NCBI RefSeq assembly: GCF_014205845.1
Contig: NZ_JACHCR010000010.1
Span: 81,961 to 145,960 of the forward strand
Reading direction: 5' to 3'
Length of the DNA stretch: 64,000 nucleotides
Source of the DNA: Mucilaginibacter cryoferens
Lineage (GTDB): Bacteria > Bacteroidota > Bacteroidia > Sphingobacteriales > Sphingobacteriaceae
The position numbers and the translations under genes were made by a program. Shown here piece after piece: positions 1 to 9,712 of the stretch. The notes beneath the pieces are model-generated. The model did no database searches, was not told the origin of the DNA, and saw nothing but the letters and a program-made list of their open reading frames with translations. Numbering within the stretch: position 1 is the first letter of the stretch; each line of letters opens with the position of its first letter.

Positions 1-1202
1 TTTTTTACACAAGGGCTGCCGGGCCGGCCGGCTTCAATTCTCGCTATTCTTTGAGTTTCACCACTTGCGGGTCTGAAATTATTAAATAAGATGCCCAACG
101 GCGATGATGCACTCAGGTAATAATCTGATTCCAGTGCGCCTGATAGTTGTAGCAGCGTCTCTTCATCCACATTAGTTGTTTCGGGAACCAGAAGAAAAGG
201 GCTGCCCCAGCCAGTGGCATCCACCTGGTAGTGTTTTATTAAAAAATCGTTTTCTGCGGCCGTGCCGATACCTCCCTGCACGCTCAGTTTTTGTTTGGGA
301 ATCATCACACACATAATACCCTTTTGCAATAAAGCAGGTTCATATAATTGGAATAGCTCGGCTATCATATCATCCCGTTTTTGTTTAAACTCTTCCAGTA
401 TCGGCCCCAACAGATAACCTTCGGTGGCAAAAGCATGTCCACCACAGTTTAAGCCCGATTCTACCCTAAACTCGGAAACCCACAATCCTTTTTTAGCCAG
501 AAACTTGGCCTGGATTAACGCCGACCGGAAATCGCTTACTTTTAAAATGATCTTTTTCTGCAATTTTCCATTTTCATCGGGGAAAAATGCATCGAAAGTT
601 TCCAGGTAGCTGTACAATTTGGGGTTCATACCTGCCGATAAAACAACCGAAGAGGGGAGGCTGCTATTGGCAAATCCGCGTAAGGCTGCTTGTGCATCGG
701 TGTGTTCGTCTCCCATGTACCCGCCATCGGCAGCAAAGTTCATCTTATCTACTTTCGACATGATATTAACATCAATAGCACCCCTGGTCATCATCCGCCG
801 AAGGATCTGCTGGAATAGTTTTTTATTTTCACCTTCGGGATAATCCATCATCAAATCGTAGCCCGTTTTTAACTGCGACCCTTCGGGCATTAGTTCAAAA
901 TAACGGCAAATGTCGCTGCCTCTTTCAAATGGCTGGCTGCGCAGGTAGTTAAATTGCTCATCAACAAGATTATCCAGAAGATTAAGGTAGGCGGTTATGC
1001 GTTTGGCGCGGCCATCCGGCGTTGCTTTGGGGATTGGCATAAATGCCTTTTCATTTTCTAATGAATGATATTCGCGCATGCGTTCTATCAGCTCATCATC
1101 TACAATAGAAAGCACAGACGAGATGCCGTAGCGGGATACTTTAAGTGGGGTATCAATAGAATAGCCCAAACCTAAAACAGGGATATGAAAAGTGTGGCTC
1201 AT
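1..1202 (-). CDS. Conserved protein of unknown function, cut by the window edge
   Basis: A minus-strand reading frame opens with ATG at 1202 and stays open to base 1, giving about 400 residues without a stop; the C-terminus lies outside the window. I do not recognise it with certainty. The visible C-terminal part has a glycine-rich GGIGTA segment followed by DATGWGSPFLLVPE, which recalls FMN-binding TIM-barrel enzymes of the nitronate-monooxygenase/IMPDH type; that link is weak inference. It is mostly soluble, with no signal peptide or membrane segment. It is divergent from ccoI, and the FNR-type box at 1281 has no well-placed -7 element in this direction, so shared control is not supported. 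Confidence 0.75.
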   Translation of the reverse strand, partial: MSHTFHIPVLGLGYSIDTPLKVSRYGISSVLSIVDDELIERMREYHSLENEKAFMPIPKATPDGRAKRITAYLNLLDNLVDEQFNYLRSQPFERGSDICRYFELMPEGSQLKTGYDLMMDYPEGENKKLFQQILRRMMTRGAIDVNIMSKVDKMNFAADGGYMGDEHTDAQAALRGFANSSLPSSVVLSAGMNPKLYSYLETFDAFFPDENGKLQKKIILKVSDFRSALIQAKFLAKKGLWVSEFRVESGLNCGGHAFATEGYLLGPILEEFKQKRDDMIAELFQLYEPALLQKGIMCVMIPKQKLSVQGGIGTAAENDFLIKHYQVDATGWGSPFLLVPETTNVDEETLLQLSGALESDYYLSASSPLGILFNNFRPASGETQRIARIEAGRPGSPCVK

Positions 1203-1280
1203 AAATAATATTAATTGAGGGACTGCTTTTTATCGGCAGATACCATTGCCAAAGCTATGCGGTACACGGGTTTCTAAAAC

Positions 1281-1345
1281 TGACGAAGATCACATTCTGA
1301 AGTATTGATGGTCACGCTTTGCAGGGTAATAAACCTGCAGCTTTG
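1281..1345 (+). promoter_or_regulatory. FNR-type box plus -7 element, ccoI promoter
   Basis: TGACGAAGATCA (1281-1292) fits TGAY-N4-RTCA. CAGCTTTG (1338-1345) differs from the Bacteroidota -7 consensus TAnnTTTG at one base, and its centre is exactly 55 bp from the box centre. The ccoI start codon lies 77 bp from the box centre. The same geometry recurs at five other promoters in this window. Confidence 0.6.
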
Positions 1346-1363
1346 GATATTTAAATCCAAAAG

Positions 1364-3754
1364 ATGACCGAAAGCAAGACCCTGGAAAAAGTTGCCTGTT
1401 ACCATTGCGGCGACGACTGTTTAACAACGGGCTATGTTATGGAGGAAAAAACGTTTTGTTGCCATGGTTGCAAAAGCGTTTTCGAGATACTGTCTTCCAG
1501 TAAACTGGCCAGCTATTACAGTTATAATGAGCATCCGGGAGCTACAAGGATGCGTACAGACAAACGCTTTGAATATTTAAGCTCGGCAGATATTGTCAAC
1601 GAACTGGTAGATTATACTGATAGCCAGATAAGCATTGTAACGTTTTTTATACCGCATATTCATTGCAGTTCGTGCCTCTGGCTTTTAGAACAATTAAACA
1701 GCATCAATCCTGCTATTCATTACAGCCGGGTTGATTTTTTGAAAAAACAACTGAACATACGCTTCGATAATAAAAAAATAAACCTGCAACAGGTTGTCGA
1801 ATTATTATATGATATAGGTTATGAGCCACTCATCAGCCTGCAAGACATCATCAAAAAACAAAACGGGCTTAGTAAAGATAACCTGGTGCAGAAGATTGCA
1901 GTTGCGGGCTTTTGCTTTGGCAATGTGATGCTGCTTAGTTTTCCGGAGTATTTTGGGTTAGCCGACTATGAAACTACATTCAAGCACTTTTTTGGCTGGC
2001 TCAATATTTTGTTTACGCTGCCGGTTGTGTTTTATAGCGGTGGTGGATATTTTGCAGCTGCCTGGCAAAATCTAAAGCAAAAAGTGTTTGGTATTGATTT
2101 TCCGCTGGCATTAGGCATTGGCGTATTGTTTATCCGTACCTGTATTGAAGTGATAACCCGTAGCGGTGCAGGTTTCGCGGATACGCTTTGCGGACTTGTT
2201 TTCTTTTTGCTGATAGGAAAATTGGTACAACAAAAAACATACCACCACATTTCTTTCGAGCGTGATTACCGGTCATTTTTTCCGGTAGCTGTTCATGTTA
2301 TTGAAAACAACCTGGATAAACCAATTCCGCTGGCTCAATTAAAAACCGGTCACCGGATACTCATCCGTCATAACGAGATCATACCTGCCGATGCCATTTT
2401 GTTAAAAGGAGAGGCACTGATTGATTTTAGTTTTGTAACCGGCGAAAGCGTACCGGTAAAGAAAACATGGGGCGAGGTGGTTTATGCGGGAGGGAGGCAA
2501 ACAGGGGAGGCCATTGAACTGGAAGTAGTGAAGCCCGTTTACCAAAGCTATTTAACCCAGCTGTGGAACAATGAGGCATTTACCCGCCAAAAGGATAACC
2601 GGATGCAAACCTTTAACCAGAAGATAAGCCGGTACTTTACCATAGTATTACTGGCTGTTGCTTTTGGCTCTCTGCTATTTTGGTTGCCAACGGATGCAGG
2701 GCGGGGTTTTGCGGCGTTTACCGCGGTGCTTATAGTTGCCTGCCCCTGCGCGCTGGCCCTAAGTACCCCATTTACCATGTCGGCGGCGCTCTCCATATTC
2801 GATCGTAATTTCTTTTACCTTAAAAATGTGGCAGTGGTTGAGCAAATGGCAGCAATTGATACCATTGTTTTCGACAAAACCGGCACTATCACCAAGGGAA
2901 GTGGTAAAGAGATTAAAATGGAGGGGCTTTTATCTCCAAAAGATCAGCTACTTATTTATAGTGCATGTGTTAACTCAACCCATCCCTTAAGCCGGATGAT
3001 TTGTCAGCACTTGGGTAACCAGCAAAGGCTGGCGATAAAAAGGTATGCCGAGATCCCTAACTTGGGCATACTGGCAACTATTAACGACCACCGGTTACGC
3101 ATAGGTAGTTCAAAATTAGTTTTAGGCTATAAGGAAATAGGAGACCAGGTAAGCAAGGTTTATCTGATGGTGGATGAGAAATTGCTTGGCTTTTTTGAAT
3201 TTACGCATCAATACCGGGATGGCATGGCTAATTTAGAAAACCTTGAACCGGCCTATCGTACATTTTTGCTATCGGGCGATCAGGATCATGAGCGGGAAGA
3301 ACTCATCCGCTTTTTTAAGGCTCCGGATACTATGTTTTTCAGCCAGTCGCCGCAAAGCAAGCTGGATTTTATACAGGCATTGCAACAGCAGGGCAGGCAG
3401 GTAATGATGATGGGCGACGGTCTTAATGATGCCGGCGCTTTAAAGCAAAGCAATCTGGGAATAGCCGTAACCGACGATGTGAACAACTTTTCGCCGGGTA
3501 GCGATGCTATTATGGATGGACGGTCTTTTCACAAATTGCCGGCCTTCCTCAGGTTCTCTAAAGATACGGTGAACATCATCCGTTTCTCGTTCCTGATATC
3601 GCTTACCTATAACCTTATCGGGCTTAGTTACGCGGTAAGCGGCAGGCTTTCTCCTTTAATAGCCGCTATATTGATGCCATTAAGTACGGTAACTATTATT
3701 GCATTCACCAGCGTGGCAACACACTTTGCGGCCCGCAAAAGGAAACTGGCATGA
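1364..3754 (+). CDS. ccoI: Cu+ translocating P1B-type ATPase for cbb3 oxidase assembly (CcoI/FixI)
   Basis: Membrane copper pump that supplies Cu to the CuB site of cbb3 cytochrome oxidase. The 796-residue protein starts with a cysteine-rich segment (Cys12, 15, 19, 32, 33, 36) typical of the CcoI N-terminus. A heavy-metal-associated domain with CSSC follows near residue 104, then membrane helices, a TGES-type actuator loop, the metal-channel motif CPC near 460, the phosphorylation motif DKTGT near 504 and the hinge motif GDGLND near 684. It opens the cco cluster and its stop overlaps the ccoS start (ATGA), so the two are translationally coupled. The P1B-ATPase identity is very secure; assignment to cbb3 assembly rests on the neighbouring genes. 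Confidence 0.95.
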   Translation: MTESKTLEKVACYHCGDDCLTTGYVMEEKTFCCHGCKSVFEILSSSKLASYYSYNEHPGATRMRTDKRFEYLSSADIVNELVDYTDSQISIVTFFIPHIHCSSCLWLLEQLNSINPAIHYSRVDFLKKQLNIRFDNKKINLQQVVELLYDIGYEPLISLQDIIKKQNGLSKDNLVQKIAVAGFCFGNVMLLSFPEYFGLADYETTFKHFFGWLNILFTLPVVFYSGGGYFAAAWQNLKQKVFGIDFPLALGIGVLFIRTCIEVITRSGAGFADTLCGLVFFLLIGKLVQQKTYHHISFERDYRSFFPVAVHVIENNLDKPIPLAQLKTGHRILIRHNEIIPADAILLKGEALIDFSFVTGESVPVKKTWGEVVYAGGRQTGEAIELEVVKPVYQSYLTQLWNNEAFTRQKDNRMQTFNQKISRYFTIVLLAVAFGSLLFWLPTDAGRGFAAFTAVLIVACPCALALSTPFTMSAALSIFDRNFFYLKNVAVVEQMAAIDTIVFDKTGTITKGSGKEIKMEGLLSPKDQLLIYSACVNSTHPLSRMICQHLGNQQRLAIKRYAEIPNLGILATINDHRLRIGSSKLVLGYKEIGDQVSKVYLMVDEKLLGFFEFTHQYRDGMANLENLEPAYRTFLLSGDQDHEREELIRFFKAPDTMFFSQSPQSKLDFIQALQQQGRQVMMMGDGLNDAGALKQSNLGIAVTDDVNNFSPGSDAIMDGRSFHKLPAFLRFSKDTVNIIRFSFLISLTYNLIGLSYAVSGRLSPLIAAILMPLSTVTIIAFTSVATHFAARKRKLA

Positions 3755-3912
3755 GCATTATTTACTTTCTGATAGGGTGCAGCGTATTATTGGCCCTGGT
3801 TTTTTTAGCTGCCTTTTTCTGGGCGCAGCGCAGCGGGCAAAATGACGACCTGTACACACCATCTATGCGCATTCTGCTGGATGACGAAGAGGAACCACCC
3901 GCAGAAAAGTGA
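3751..3912 (+). CDS. ccoS: cbb3 oxidase maturation protein CcoS
   Basis: A 53-residue protein with one N-terminal membrane helix (starting MSIIYFLIGCSVLLAL) and a short acidic cytoplasmic tail ending EEEPPAEK. Size, topology and position right after ccoI match CcoS, which is needed for cofactor insertion into cbb3 oxidase. The start codon overlaps the ccoI stop by four bases. The TGA stop at 3910-3912 is itself the first half of the FNR-type box that precedes ccoN. Confidence 0.88.
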   Translation: MSIIYFLIGCSVLLALVFLAAFFWAQRSGQNDDLYTPSMRILLDDEEEPPAEK

Positions 3913-3974
3913 TCGCTATCATGTTTCCGGGCAATGCCTGTCATTCCGCACCAACATAACTCCATCTAATTTTA
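3910..3974 (+). promoter_or_regulatory. FNR-type box plus -7 element, ccoNOQP promoter
   Basis: TGATCGCTATCA (3910-3921) overlaps the ccoS stop codon. TAATTTTA (3967-3974) matches TAnnTTTG except for its last base and is centred exactly 55 bp downstream. The box centre is 78 bp before the ccoNO start. This suggests a second, internal promoter for the structural oxidase genes, separate from that of ccoI. Confidence 0.6.
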
Positions 3975-3993
3975 CAACATCATAAAAACAACT

Positions 3994-6120
3994 ATGCAGC
4001 CCGAAAAATTTTACTACGATAATAAGATCGTCCGCAATTTTGGTATTGCAACCGTGATCTGGGGGATCATCGGTATGACGGTAGGACTCATCATTGCCAT
4101 ACAATTGTACGCTCCCGGCATGAACATGAATAACCAGTACACCACTTATGGCCGCATCCGCCCGCTGCATACCAACGCGGTGATTTTCGCCTTTGTGGGT
4201 AATGCCATTTTTATGGGTGTTTATTACTCGCTGCAACGCCTGTTGAAGGCCCGTATGTACAGCGATTGGCTGAGCAAGATCCATTTCTGGGGCTGGCAGC
4301 TTATCATCGTATCGGCGGTTATTACCTTACCCTTAGGCTTTACCACCTCTCATGAATACGCCGAACTGGAATGGCCGATAGATATTGCCATTACCCTTAT
4401 CTGGGTAGTGTTTGGCGTAAACATGTTTGGTACCATATTAAAAAGGCGCGAACGCCATTTGTATGTAGCCATCTGGTTCTACATCGCCACGTTTGTTACC
4501 ATAGCGGTTTTGCATATTGTTAACTCTATGGAGTTGCCCATATCAGCATGGAAAAGCTATTACATATACGCAGGTGTGCAGGATGCATTAGTGCAATGGT
4601 GGTACGGTCATAACGCGGTAGCCTTTTTTCTTACTACGCCATATCTGGGTATGATGTACTATTTTTTGCCCAAAATGGCTAACCGCCCTATATACTCGTA
4701 CAAACTGAGTATCCTGCACTTTTGGGCGCTTATATTCATCTATATCTGGGCTGGTCCGCACCATTTACTGTATACTACCTTGCCGGGCTGGGCACAGTCG
4801 TTAGGCATAGCGTTTTCTATTATGCTGATAGCACCAAGCTGGGGCGGTATGATCAACGGCTTGCTAACCCTGCGCGGTGCCTGGGATAAGGTACGTGATG
4901 ATGTGGTGCTGAAATTTATGGTGGTTGGTTTAACCGCTTACGGTATGGCCACATTTGAAGGCCCCATGTTATCTCTGAAACAAGTAAATGGCTTTGCTCA
5001 CTTTAGCGACTGGATTATAGCACACGTACACGTGGGCGCCCTCGGCTGGAATGGTTTCTTAACCTTTGCTATCCTGTATTGGGTTATTCCCCGCATTTAC
5101 AAAACAGAATTGTTTTCAAAAAAGCTATCTGCCTTTCACTTTTGGATAGGAACGCTGGGTATCTTGTTTTATGCCATCCCGATGTACTGGGCCGGGTTTA
5201 CCCAAAGCCTGATGCTGAAAGAGTTTACTGCCGAAGGCATGCTAAAATATCCCAATTTTTTAGAAACAACGTTGCAAATATTACCTATGCACATGATGCG
5301 TTCTGCGGGCGGAGCCATGTATTTGTTGGGGGTTATTGTAATGGCTTATAACCTTGCCCGCACCATGATGCAGGGTAGTTTGGTAGCTAATGAAGCTGCG
5401 CAGGCCATGCCTTTGGCACCGGCAAATACGGTGGTAAAAGAAAATAGCTGGCACCGCACACTAGAGCGTAAACCTATCCAAATGATGATAGCCGCGCTGC
5501 TGGTTATATTAGTGGGCACATTTGTGGAGTTGATGCCAACGCTAACCATCAAATCTAATATCCCAACTATAGCCAGTGTAAAACCTTATACACCATTAGA
5601 GTTGCAAGGGCGGGATCTATACATCCGTGAAGGTTGCTCTAACTGCCACTCGCAAACTGTGCGCCCGTTCAGGTCTGAAACTGAACGGTATGGTGAATAC
5701 AGCAAGGCAGGAGAGTTTGTATACGATCACCCGTTTTTATGGGGATCTAAACGTACCGGACCCGATTTGGCCAGGGAAGGGCAGAAATATGGAAACGCCT
5801 GGCATTATAATCACCTGATGGACCCACGGTTAATGTCTCCAGGCAGTATTATGCCCAATTACGATTGGCTGATCTCGCAAACGTTGGATACTACAACTAC
5901 CAGGTCCAAGATAAACGCCATGCGTACGTTGGGCGTGCCTTATGCATTGGGATATGAAGACAAGGCCAACCGGGATCTGGATGATCAGGCCAAAGGTATT
6001 GCCGATAACCTGGCTAAAGATCATATCAAAGTGAAGCCCAGTAAAGAGATCATAGCCATTATCGCTTACCTGCAAAGGTTAGGGACGGATATTAAAGCCA
6101 ATAAAACCAATAATAAATAA
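3994..6120 (+). CDS. ccoNO: cbb3-type cytochrome c oxidase, fused subunits I and II (CcoN-CcoO)
   Basis: Catalytic haem-copper subunit fused to the monohaem cytochrome c subunit, 708 residues. Residues 1 to about 470 form the many-helix CcoN core, with the histidine-containing segments expected for low-spin haem b, haem b3 and CuB (for example IAHVHVGALGWNG and WAGPHHLLY). A further helix near 500 leads into a periplasmic CcoO domain with one haem-c site, CSNCH, near residue 548, followed by the TERYGEYSKAGEF region typical of CcoO. The fusion is usual in Bacteroidota, so it is not an error. The complex reduces O2 to water with high affinity and pumps protons. Confidence 0.97.
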   Translation: MQPEKFYYDNKIVRNFGIATVIWGIIGMTVGLIIAIQLYAPGMNMNNQYTTYGRIRPLHTNAVIFAFVGNAIFMGVYYSLQRLLKARMYSDWLSKIHFWGWQLIIVSAVITLPLGFTTSHEYAELEWPIDIAITLIWVVFGVNMFGTILKRRERHLYVAIWFYIATFVTIAVLHIVNSMELPISAWKSYYIYAGVQDALVQWWYGHNAVAFFLTTPYLGMMYYFLPKMANRPIYSYKLSILHFWALIFIYIWAGPHHLLYTTLPGWAQSLGIAFSIMLIAPSWGGMINGLLTLRGAWDKVRDDVVLKFMVVGLTAYGMATFEGPMLSLKQVNGFAHFSDWIIAHVHVGALGWNGFLTFAILYWVIPRIYKTELFSKKLSAFHFWIGTLGILFYAIPMYWAGFTQSLMLKEFTAEGMLKYPNFLETTLQILPMHMMRSAGGAMYLLGVIVMAYNLARTMMQGSLVANEAAQAMPLAPANTVVKENSWHRTLERKPIQMMIAALLVILVGTFVELMPTLTIKSNIPTIASVKPYTPLELQGRDLYIREGCSNCHSQTVRPFRSETERYGEYSKAGEFVYDHPFLWGSKRTGPDLAREGQKYGNAWHYNHLMDPRLMSPGSIMPNYDWLISQTLDTTTTRSKINAMRTLGVPYALGYEDKANRDLDDQAKGIADNLAKDHIKVKPSKEIIAIIAYLQRLGTDIKANKTNNK

Positions 6121-6127
6121 CCACATC

Positions 6128-6319
6128 ATGTTTAAGCAATTCACAGAAAACATTACCGCAAACCAGGGGTACCTGCTTTTCTCCCTGGGTATATTCTTTG
6201 TATTTTTTGTTGTAGTAACCATTATGCTCATCAGGCTGCGTAAACAACATGTGGCTTACATGAGTGACATGCCGCTGCACGACGGGATTATCGAACCTCA
6301 AAAGTTTAATGAGTTATGA
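6128..6319 (+). CDS. ccoQ: CcoQ-like small cbb3 oxidase subunit
   Basis: A 63-residue protein with one membrane helix (about residues 14-36) and a polar tail. It lies between ccoNO and ccoP and overlaps the ccoP start by four bases. CcoQ is a small single-span protein that stabilises the cbb3 complex. Its sequence is poorly conserved, so the call rests on size, topology and gene position. Confidence 0.75.
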   Translation: MFKQFTENITANQGYLLFSLGIFFVFFVVVTIMLIRLRKQHVAYMSDMPLHDGIIEPQKFNEL

Positions 6320-7209
6320 AATACGCCCGGATAGTTTTAATGTGTTTGTTTGTAGGCATAACATATACAACATCAGCCGACGGCCTTATTCCCGCCGATC
6401 TGCAAAATTACATCGCTTATGGCGCTATTGTAACTATGCTGCTGCTTATCGTTGTAGCTATGTTGGTGCTATTGAAAGCATTTAATGTAATTACAATGGT
6501 AACCCTTAGGTCGCAAGGGTATACTGCCGCCCAGATACAGGCAGAAATGCATCCTCCTAAAAAGATCAAAAAACCAAAAGGAGAGGTTTGGAACAAGCTG
6601 CTTTCGCTACGCCCTATGGCCGAAGAAAAGGAATTACTGATTGAACATGATTATGACGGTATCCAGGAGCTGGATAATCCTATTCCGGGTTGGTTTATGT
6701 ACCTGTTTTATGCTACTATCATTTTCGCTGTTGGGTATCTGCTCAATTACCATGTGTTTCATACCGGGCAGCTGCAATATGAGGAGTACAAAACAGAAAT
6801 GGCACAGGCAGATATCGCTAAAAAACTTTACCTGAGCAAGGCGGCCAACCAGGTTGATGAAAATACGGTAAAACTGGTAAATGACCCAACTGTGATAGCG
6901 GCCGGGCAGGCAATTTTTATGCAAAATTGTAAGCCCTGCCATGGTGAACACGCGGAAGGTAACGTTGGGCCAAACCTAACGGACGATTTCTGGCTTCATG
7001 GTGGCAAAATCAATGATTTGTTTAAGACCATTAAATACGGCGTGTTGGCTAAGGGCATGCCTACCTGGGAAAAACAATTATCACCAAAGCAAATAGCCGA
7101 TGTAGCCAACTATGTAAAATCGCTACATGGCACTCATCCAGCGGGAGCAAAGGAGCCACAGGGTACCAAAGAAACAGTGGCAGACGAAAAGCTTGCCTCA
7201 ACAAAATAA
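6316..7209 (+). CDS. ccoP: cbb3 oxidase cytochrome c subunit III (CcoP), single-haem form
   Basis: Electron-entry subunit of 297 residues. Two N-terminal helices (about 5-22 and 32-55) are followed by a cytoplasmic stretch containing the CcoP signature DYDGIQELDNPIPGWF (FixP_N), a third helix (about 130-150), and one periplasmic cytochrome c domain with CKPCHG near residue 205. Proteobacterial CcoP has two haem-c sites; only one CxxCH is present here, as is usual in Bacteroidota. The start overlaps ccoQ (ATGA). Confidence 0.95.
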   Translation: MKYARIVLMCLFVGITYTTSADGLIPADLQNYIAYGAIVTMLLLIVVAMLVLLKAFNVITMVTLRSQGYTAAQIQAEMHPPKKIKKPKGEVWNKLLSLRPMAEEKELLIEHDYDGIQELDNPIPGWFMYLFYATIIFAVGYLLNYHVFHTGQLQYEEYKTEMAQADIAKKLYLSKAANQVDENTVKLVNDPTVIAAGQAIFMQNCKPCHGEHAEGNVGPNLTDDFWLHGGKINDLFKTIKYGVLAKGMPTWEKQLSPKQIADVANYVKSLHGTHPAGAKEPQGTKETVADEKLASTK

Positions 7210-7211
7210 AT

Positions 7212-8585
7212 ATGGACGGATTATTGGCGGGCAAGGACTCCGGAGAACGGAAATGGATGTATCCACTGCTGCGTAAAGGTATCTTGTATAAATGGCGTAG
7301 TTGGGTAAGCTATTTTTACCTCCTTGCTTTTTTTGCCGGTCCGTTTATACGTGTCAATGGGCAGCCTTTACTGTTACTCAATTTTATGGACCGGCAGTTT
7401 GTGATACTGGGCCAGGTTTTTTGGCCGCAGGATATTTTCTTGTTTGTGTTGGCAACGCTGGTTTTCCTGGTTTGTATTGTGCTGTTCACCATTGTGTTTG
7501 GCCGTATCTTCTGCGGATGGATATGCCCGCAAACCATTTTTATGGAGATGGTTTTCCGCAAAATTGAATTTTGGATAGAAGGGGATGCCGGCAAACGGAA
7601 AGCCCTTGATGCAAAGCACTGGGATAAGGAAAAGATATTAAAGAAAACGGGTAAGCATTTGTTGTTCTTGTTTTTTTCCTTCCTTATCGCCAATATTTTT
7701 TTGGCTTACCTTATCGGGAGCGAAAGTTTGCTGAAGATCATTACAGAACCGGTTGGCTTGCATTGGTCTGGTTTTATCAGCATCTGGGTATTTACCATCA
7801 TCTTTTATTTGGTATATAGCCAGGTACGTGAGTTGGTTTGTACTGTGATTTGCCCGTATGGGCGCTTGCAGGGCGTATTGCTCGATCAAAATACGCTGGT
7901 TGTTGCTTATGACAATTTGCGCGGCGAGCCACGTGGCAAATTATCCAGGGATGCAGAGCTCAATACCTCCAAAGGCGATTGCGTGGATTGTGGTTTATGT
8001 GTATCGGTTTGCCCTACAGGTATCGATATTCGTAATGGTACACAAATGGAATGTATCAATTGTACTGCCTGCATTGATGTATGTAACGAAGTGATGATCA
8101 AAATTAAAAAGCCCGTTAACCTGGTTGGCTTTTTTTCTGAGAACATGATCCAAAACCATTTGAAGCCTGCATTTACCGGCAGGATGAAAGCATACACGGT
8201 AGTGATAACCATACTTATTACCATACTTTGCTACTTTATATTTAGCCGAACCGATTTGAATATGACGGTTATGCGCGGCGCGGGTATGCTTTACCAGGAA
8301 CAAGCGGGCGGCTATATAAGTAACATATACAATGCCGAGATCATTAATAAAACTAAGACTAATAAACTTATCACTATACAGCCGGTTGATCCTGCTATTA
8401 AAGTGAAGTATATACAGGCACCAGGTGCCATCAATGGGGGAACAGCCGTAAAAACTGTTTTCTTTTTGTTGATACCGGCAAGCCATATTCATGAGGCAAA
8501 AACAACAGTTGGTTTGCAACTAATTCAAAACCACCAGGTAATGCAAACGGTTAACACCGCATTTGTGGGGCCTGTAAACGATTAA
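7212..8585 (+). CDS. ccoG: Cu chaperone/reductase CcoG, polyferredoxin-type membrane protein
   Basis: Membrane protein of 457 residues, known in other bacteria to reduce Cu2+ during cbb3 oxidase assembly. It has the FixG/CcoG hallmark CGWICPQTIFMEMVFRKIE near residue 100, then helices, then two [4Fe-4S] ferredoxin motifs near 257-291 (CVDCGLCVSVCP and CINCTACIDVC), another helix and a periplasmic Ig-like FixG C-terminal domain. It follows ccoP after two bases and precedes ccoH by three, so it is part of one operon. Confidence 0.95.
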   Translation: MDGLLAGKDSGERKWMYPLLRKGILYKWRSWVSYFYLLAFFAGPFIRVNGQPLLLLNFMDRQFVILGQVFWPQDIFLFVLATLVFLVCIVLFTIVFGRIFCGWICPQTIFMEMVFRKIEFWIEGDAGKRKALDAKHWDKEKILKKTGKHLLFLFFSFLIANIFLAYLIGSESLLKIITEPVGLHWSGFISIWVFTIIFYLVYSQVRELVCTVICPYGRLQGVLLDQNTLVVAYDNLRGEPRGKLSRDAELNTSKGDCVDCGLCVSVCPTGIDIRNGTQMECINCTACIDVCNEVMIKIKKPVNLVGFFSENMIQNHLKPAFTGRMKAYTVVITILITILCYFIFSRTDLNMTVMRGAGMLYQEQAGGYISNIYNAEIINKTKTNKLITIQPVDPAIKVKYIQAPGAINGGTAVKTVFFLLIPASHIHEAKTTVGLQLIQNHQVMQTVNTAFVGPVND

Positions 8586-8588
8586 TAT

Positions 8589-9011
8589 ATGAACTGGGGA
8601 AAAGGAATTATTGGCGGAATGGTGCTTTTTATGCTGTTCATCATCAGCATGTGTGTATACATGTTTATGATACCCGAAGACGGATATGATCATCAGTATT
8701 ATGAAAAGGGTTTAAATTTCGACAAGGATTATAATAAAGAGCGGCAGGTTGAGCAAGATGGTGCCCGGCCGTTAATCCACGTATCCCGCAAAGCGGTTAT
8801 TATAACTTTTACTAAGCCTGCGTTGGGCAGAGTTAAATTTGTAAGGCTCGCTAATCAAATATTGGACAAAGAATTTAAGCTGGATAGCATAGCCGGAAAT
8901 ACGATCGTTATTCCCGTTCAGTCCATAGCGGCCGGCCGCTGGCAATTGGTATTGAATTGGGAAAGTAACCACAAGGCATACTTGTACCAGGAGGAGATCT
9001 ATATAAAATGA
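8589..9011 (+). CDS. ccoH: cbb3 assembly protein CcoH (FixH family)
   Basis: A 140-residue protein with one N-terminal membrane helix (about 7-28), then a periplasmic beta-rich FixH domain containing YYEKGLNFDKDYNKE, a family hallmark. CcoH is a stable assembly partner of cbb3 oxidase. The ccoG stop is three bases upstream, and its own stop overlaps the start of the next gene by four bases. Confidence 0.92.
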   Translation: MNWGKGIIGGMVLFMLFIISMCVYMFMIPEDGYDHQYYEKGLNFDKDYNKERQVEQDGARPLIHVSRKAVIITFTKPALGRVKFVRLANQILDKEFKLDSIAGNTIVIPVQSIAAGRWQLVLNWESNHKAYLYQEEIYIK

Positions 9012-9697
9012 GTACCGACAGCATTGCTTTTTTTATAGGCCTTTTTGGCAGTGTGCATTGCATAGGTATGTGCGGGCCGCTTGCACTAGCCATTCCATCT
9101 TTTAAAACTAAATGGTGGTTAATTATTAGCGACAAACTGTTGTACAATATAGGCCGCGTTATCACTTACTCTTTTTTAGGATTATTGATAGGTATGTTGG
9201 GCAGGCAGCTTTGGCTTGGCGGATTGCAGCAGGGGGTAAGCCTGCTTAGCGGAATGCTTATAGTAATGGCCGGCTTTAGCCGTTTATTCAAGATTAGGTT
9301 GGGGCAGAACCGAATGATGAGTAAATTATTATTACCCATTAACCGTTTGCTTGGTTATGCGCTCCAACACAAGGCGGGGCATCTGATCATTGGTTTGCTA
9401 AACGGATTTTTGCCCTGTGGTTTTGTTTACCTCGCGCTGGTTGGCGCTATTAATACCGCGTCGCCGCTAGCTGCTGCGCAATACATGTTTTGGTTTGGTG
9501 CGGGCACTTTTCCACTTATGCTATTGGCTACCATCAGTTCGGGTTTTATCGGGCCATCCGTTCGCCGCCGCATTAACCGTACCATGCCGTACCTGATGGT
9601 TTGCCTGGGGTTTTGGTTTATACTTAGGGGGTTGAATTTAAATATCCCATACCTGAGTCCGAAAGTACAGTCGTGGGGAGTAGGCGTTTGTCATTAA
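9008..9697 (+). CDS. SafE/DsbD-like (UreH) membrane protein of the cco operon
   Basis: A 229-residue integral membrane protein of about six helices. It begins with a segment containing GLFGSVHCIGMCGPL and has a second half with LNGFLPCGFVY; these paired CxxxCGP/LPCG motifs are the hallmark of the sulfite-exporter TauE/SafE (DsbD_2/UreH) family. Members beside cco genes are thought to move copper or reducing power for oxidase assembly; that role is inferred from context. Its start overlaps ccoH (ATGA), so it is the next gene of the same operon. Confidence 0.9.
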   Translation: MSTDSIAFFIGLFGSVHCIGMCGPLALAIPSFKTKWWLIISDKLLYNIGRVITYSFLGLLIGMLGRQLWLGGLQQGVSLLSGMLIVMAGFSRLFKIRLGQNRMMSKLLLPINRLLGYALQHKAGHLIIGLLNGFLPCGFVYLALVGAINTASPLAAAQYMFWFGAGTFPLMLLATISSGFIGPSVRRRINRTMPYLMVCLGFWFILRGLNLNIPYLSPKVQSWGVGVCH

Positions 9698-9712
9698 TAA
9701 ATTCCAATTTAT

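Noticed and set aside
1203..1280. FNR-type control of the leftmost gene by the box at 1281
   Set aside because: No -7-like element lies at the expected 54-55 bp on the minus strand.
3994..6120. Possible assembly artefact joining ccoN and ccoO
   Set aside because: The fusion is the normal state in Bacteroidota and the frame is clean through the linker.
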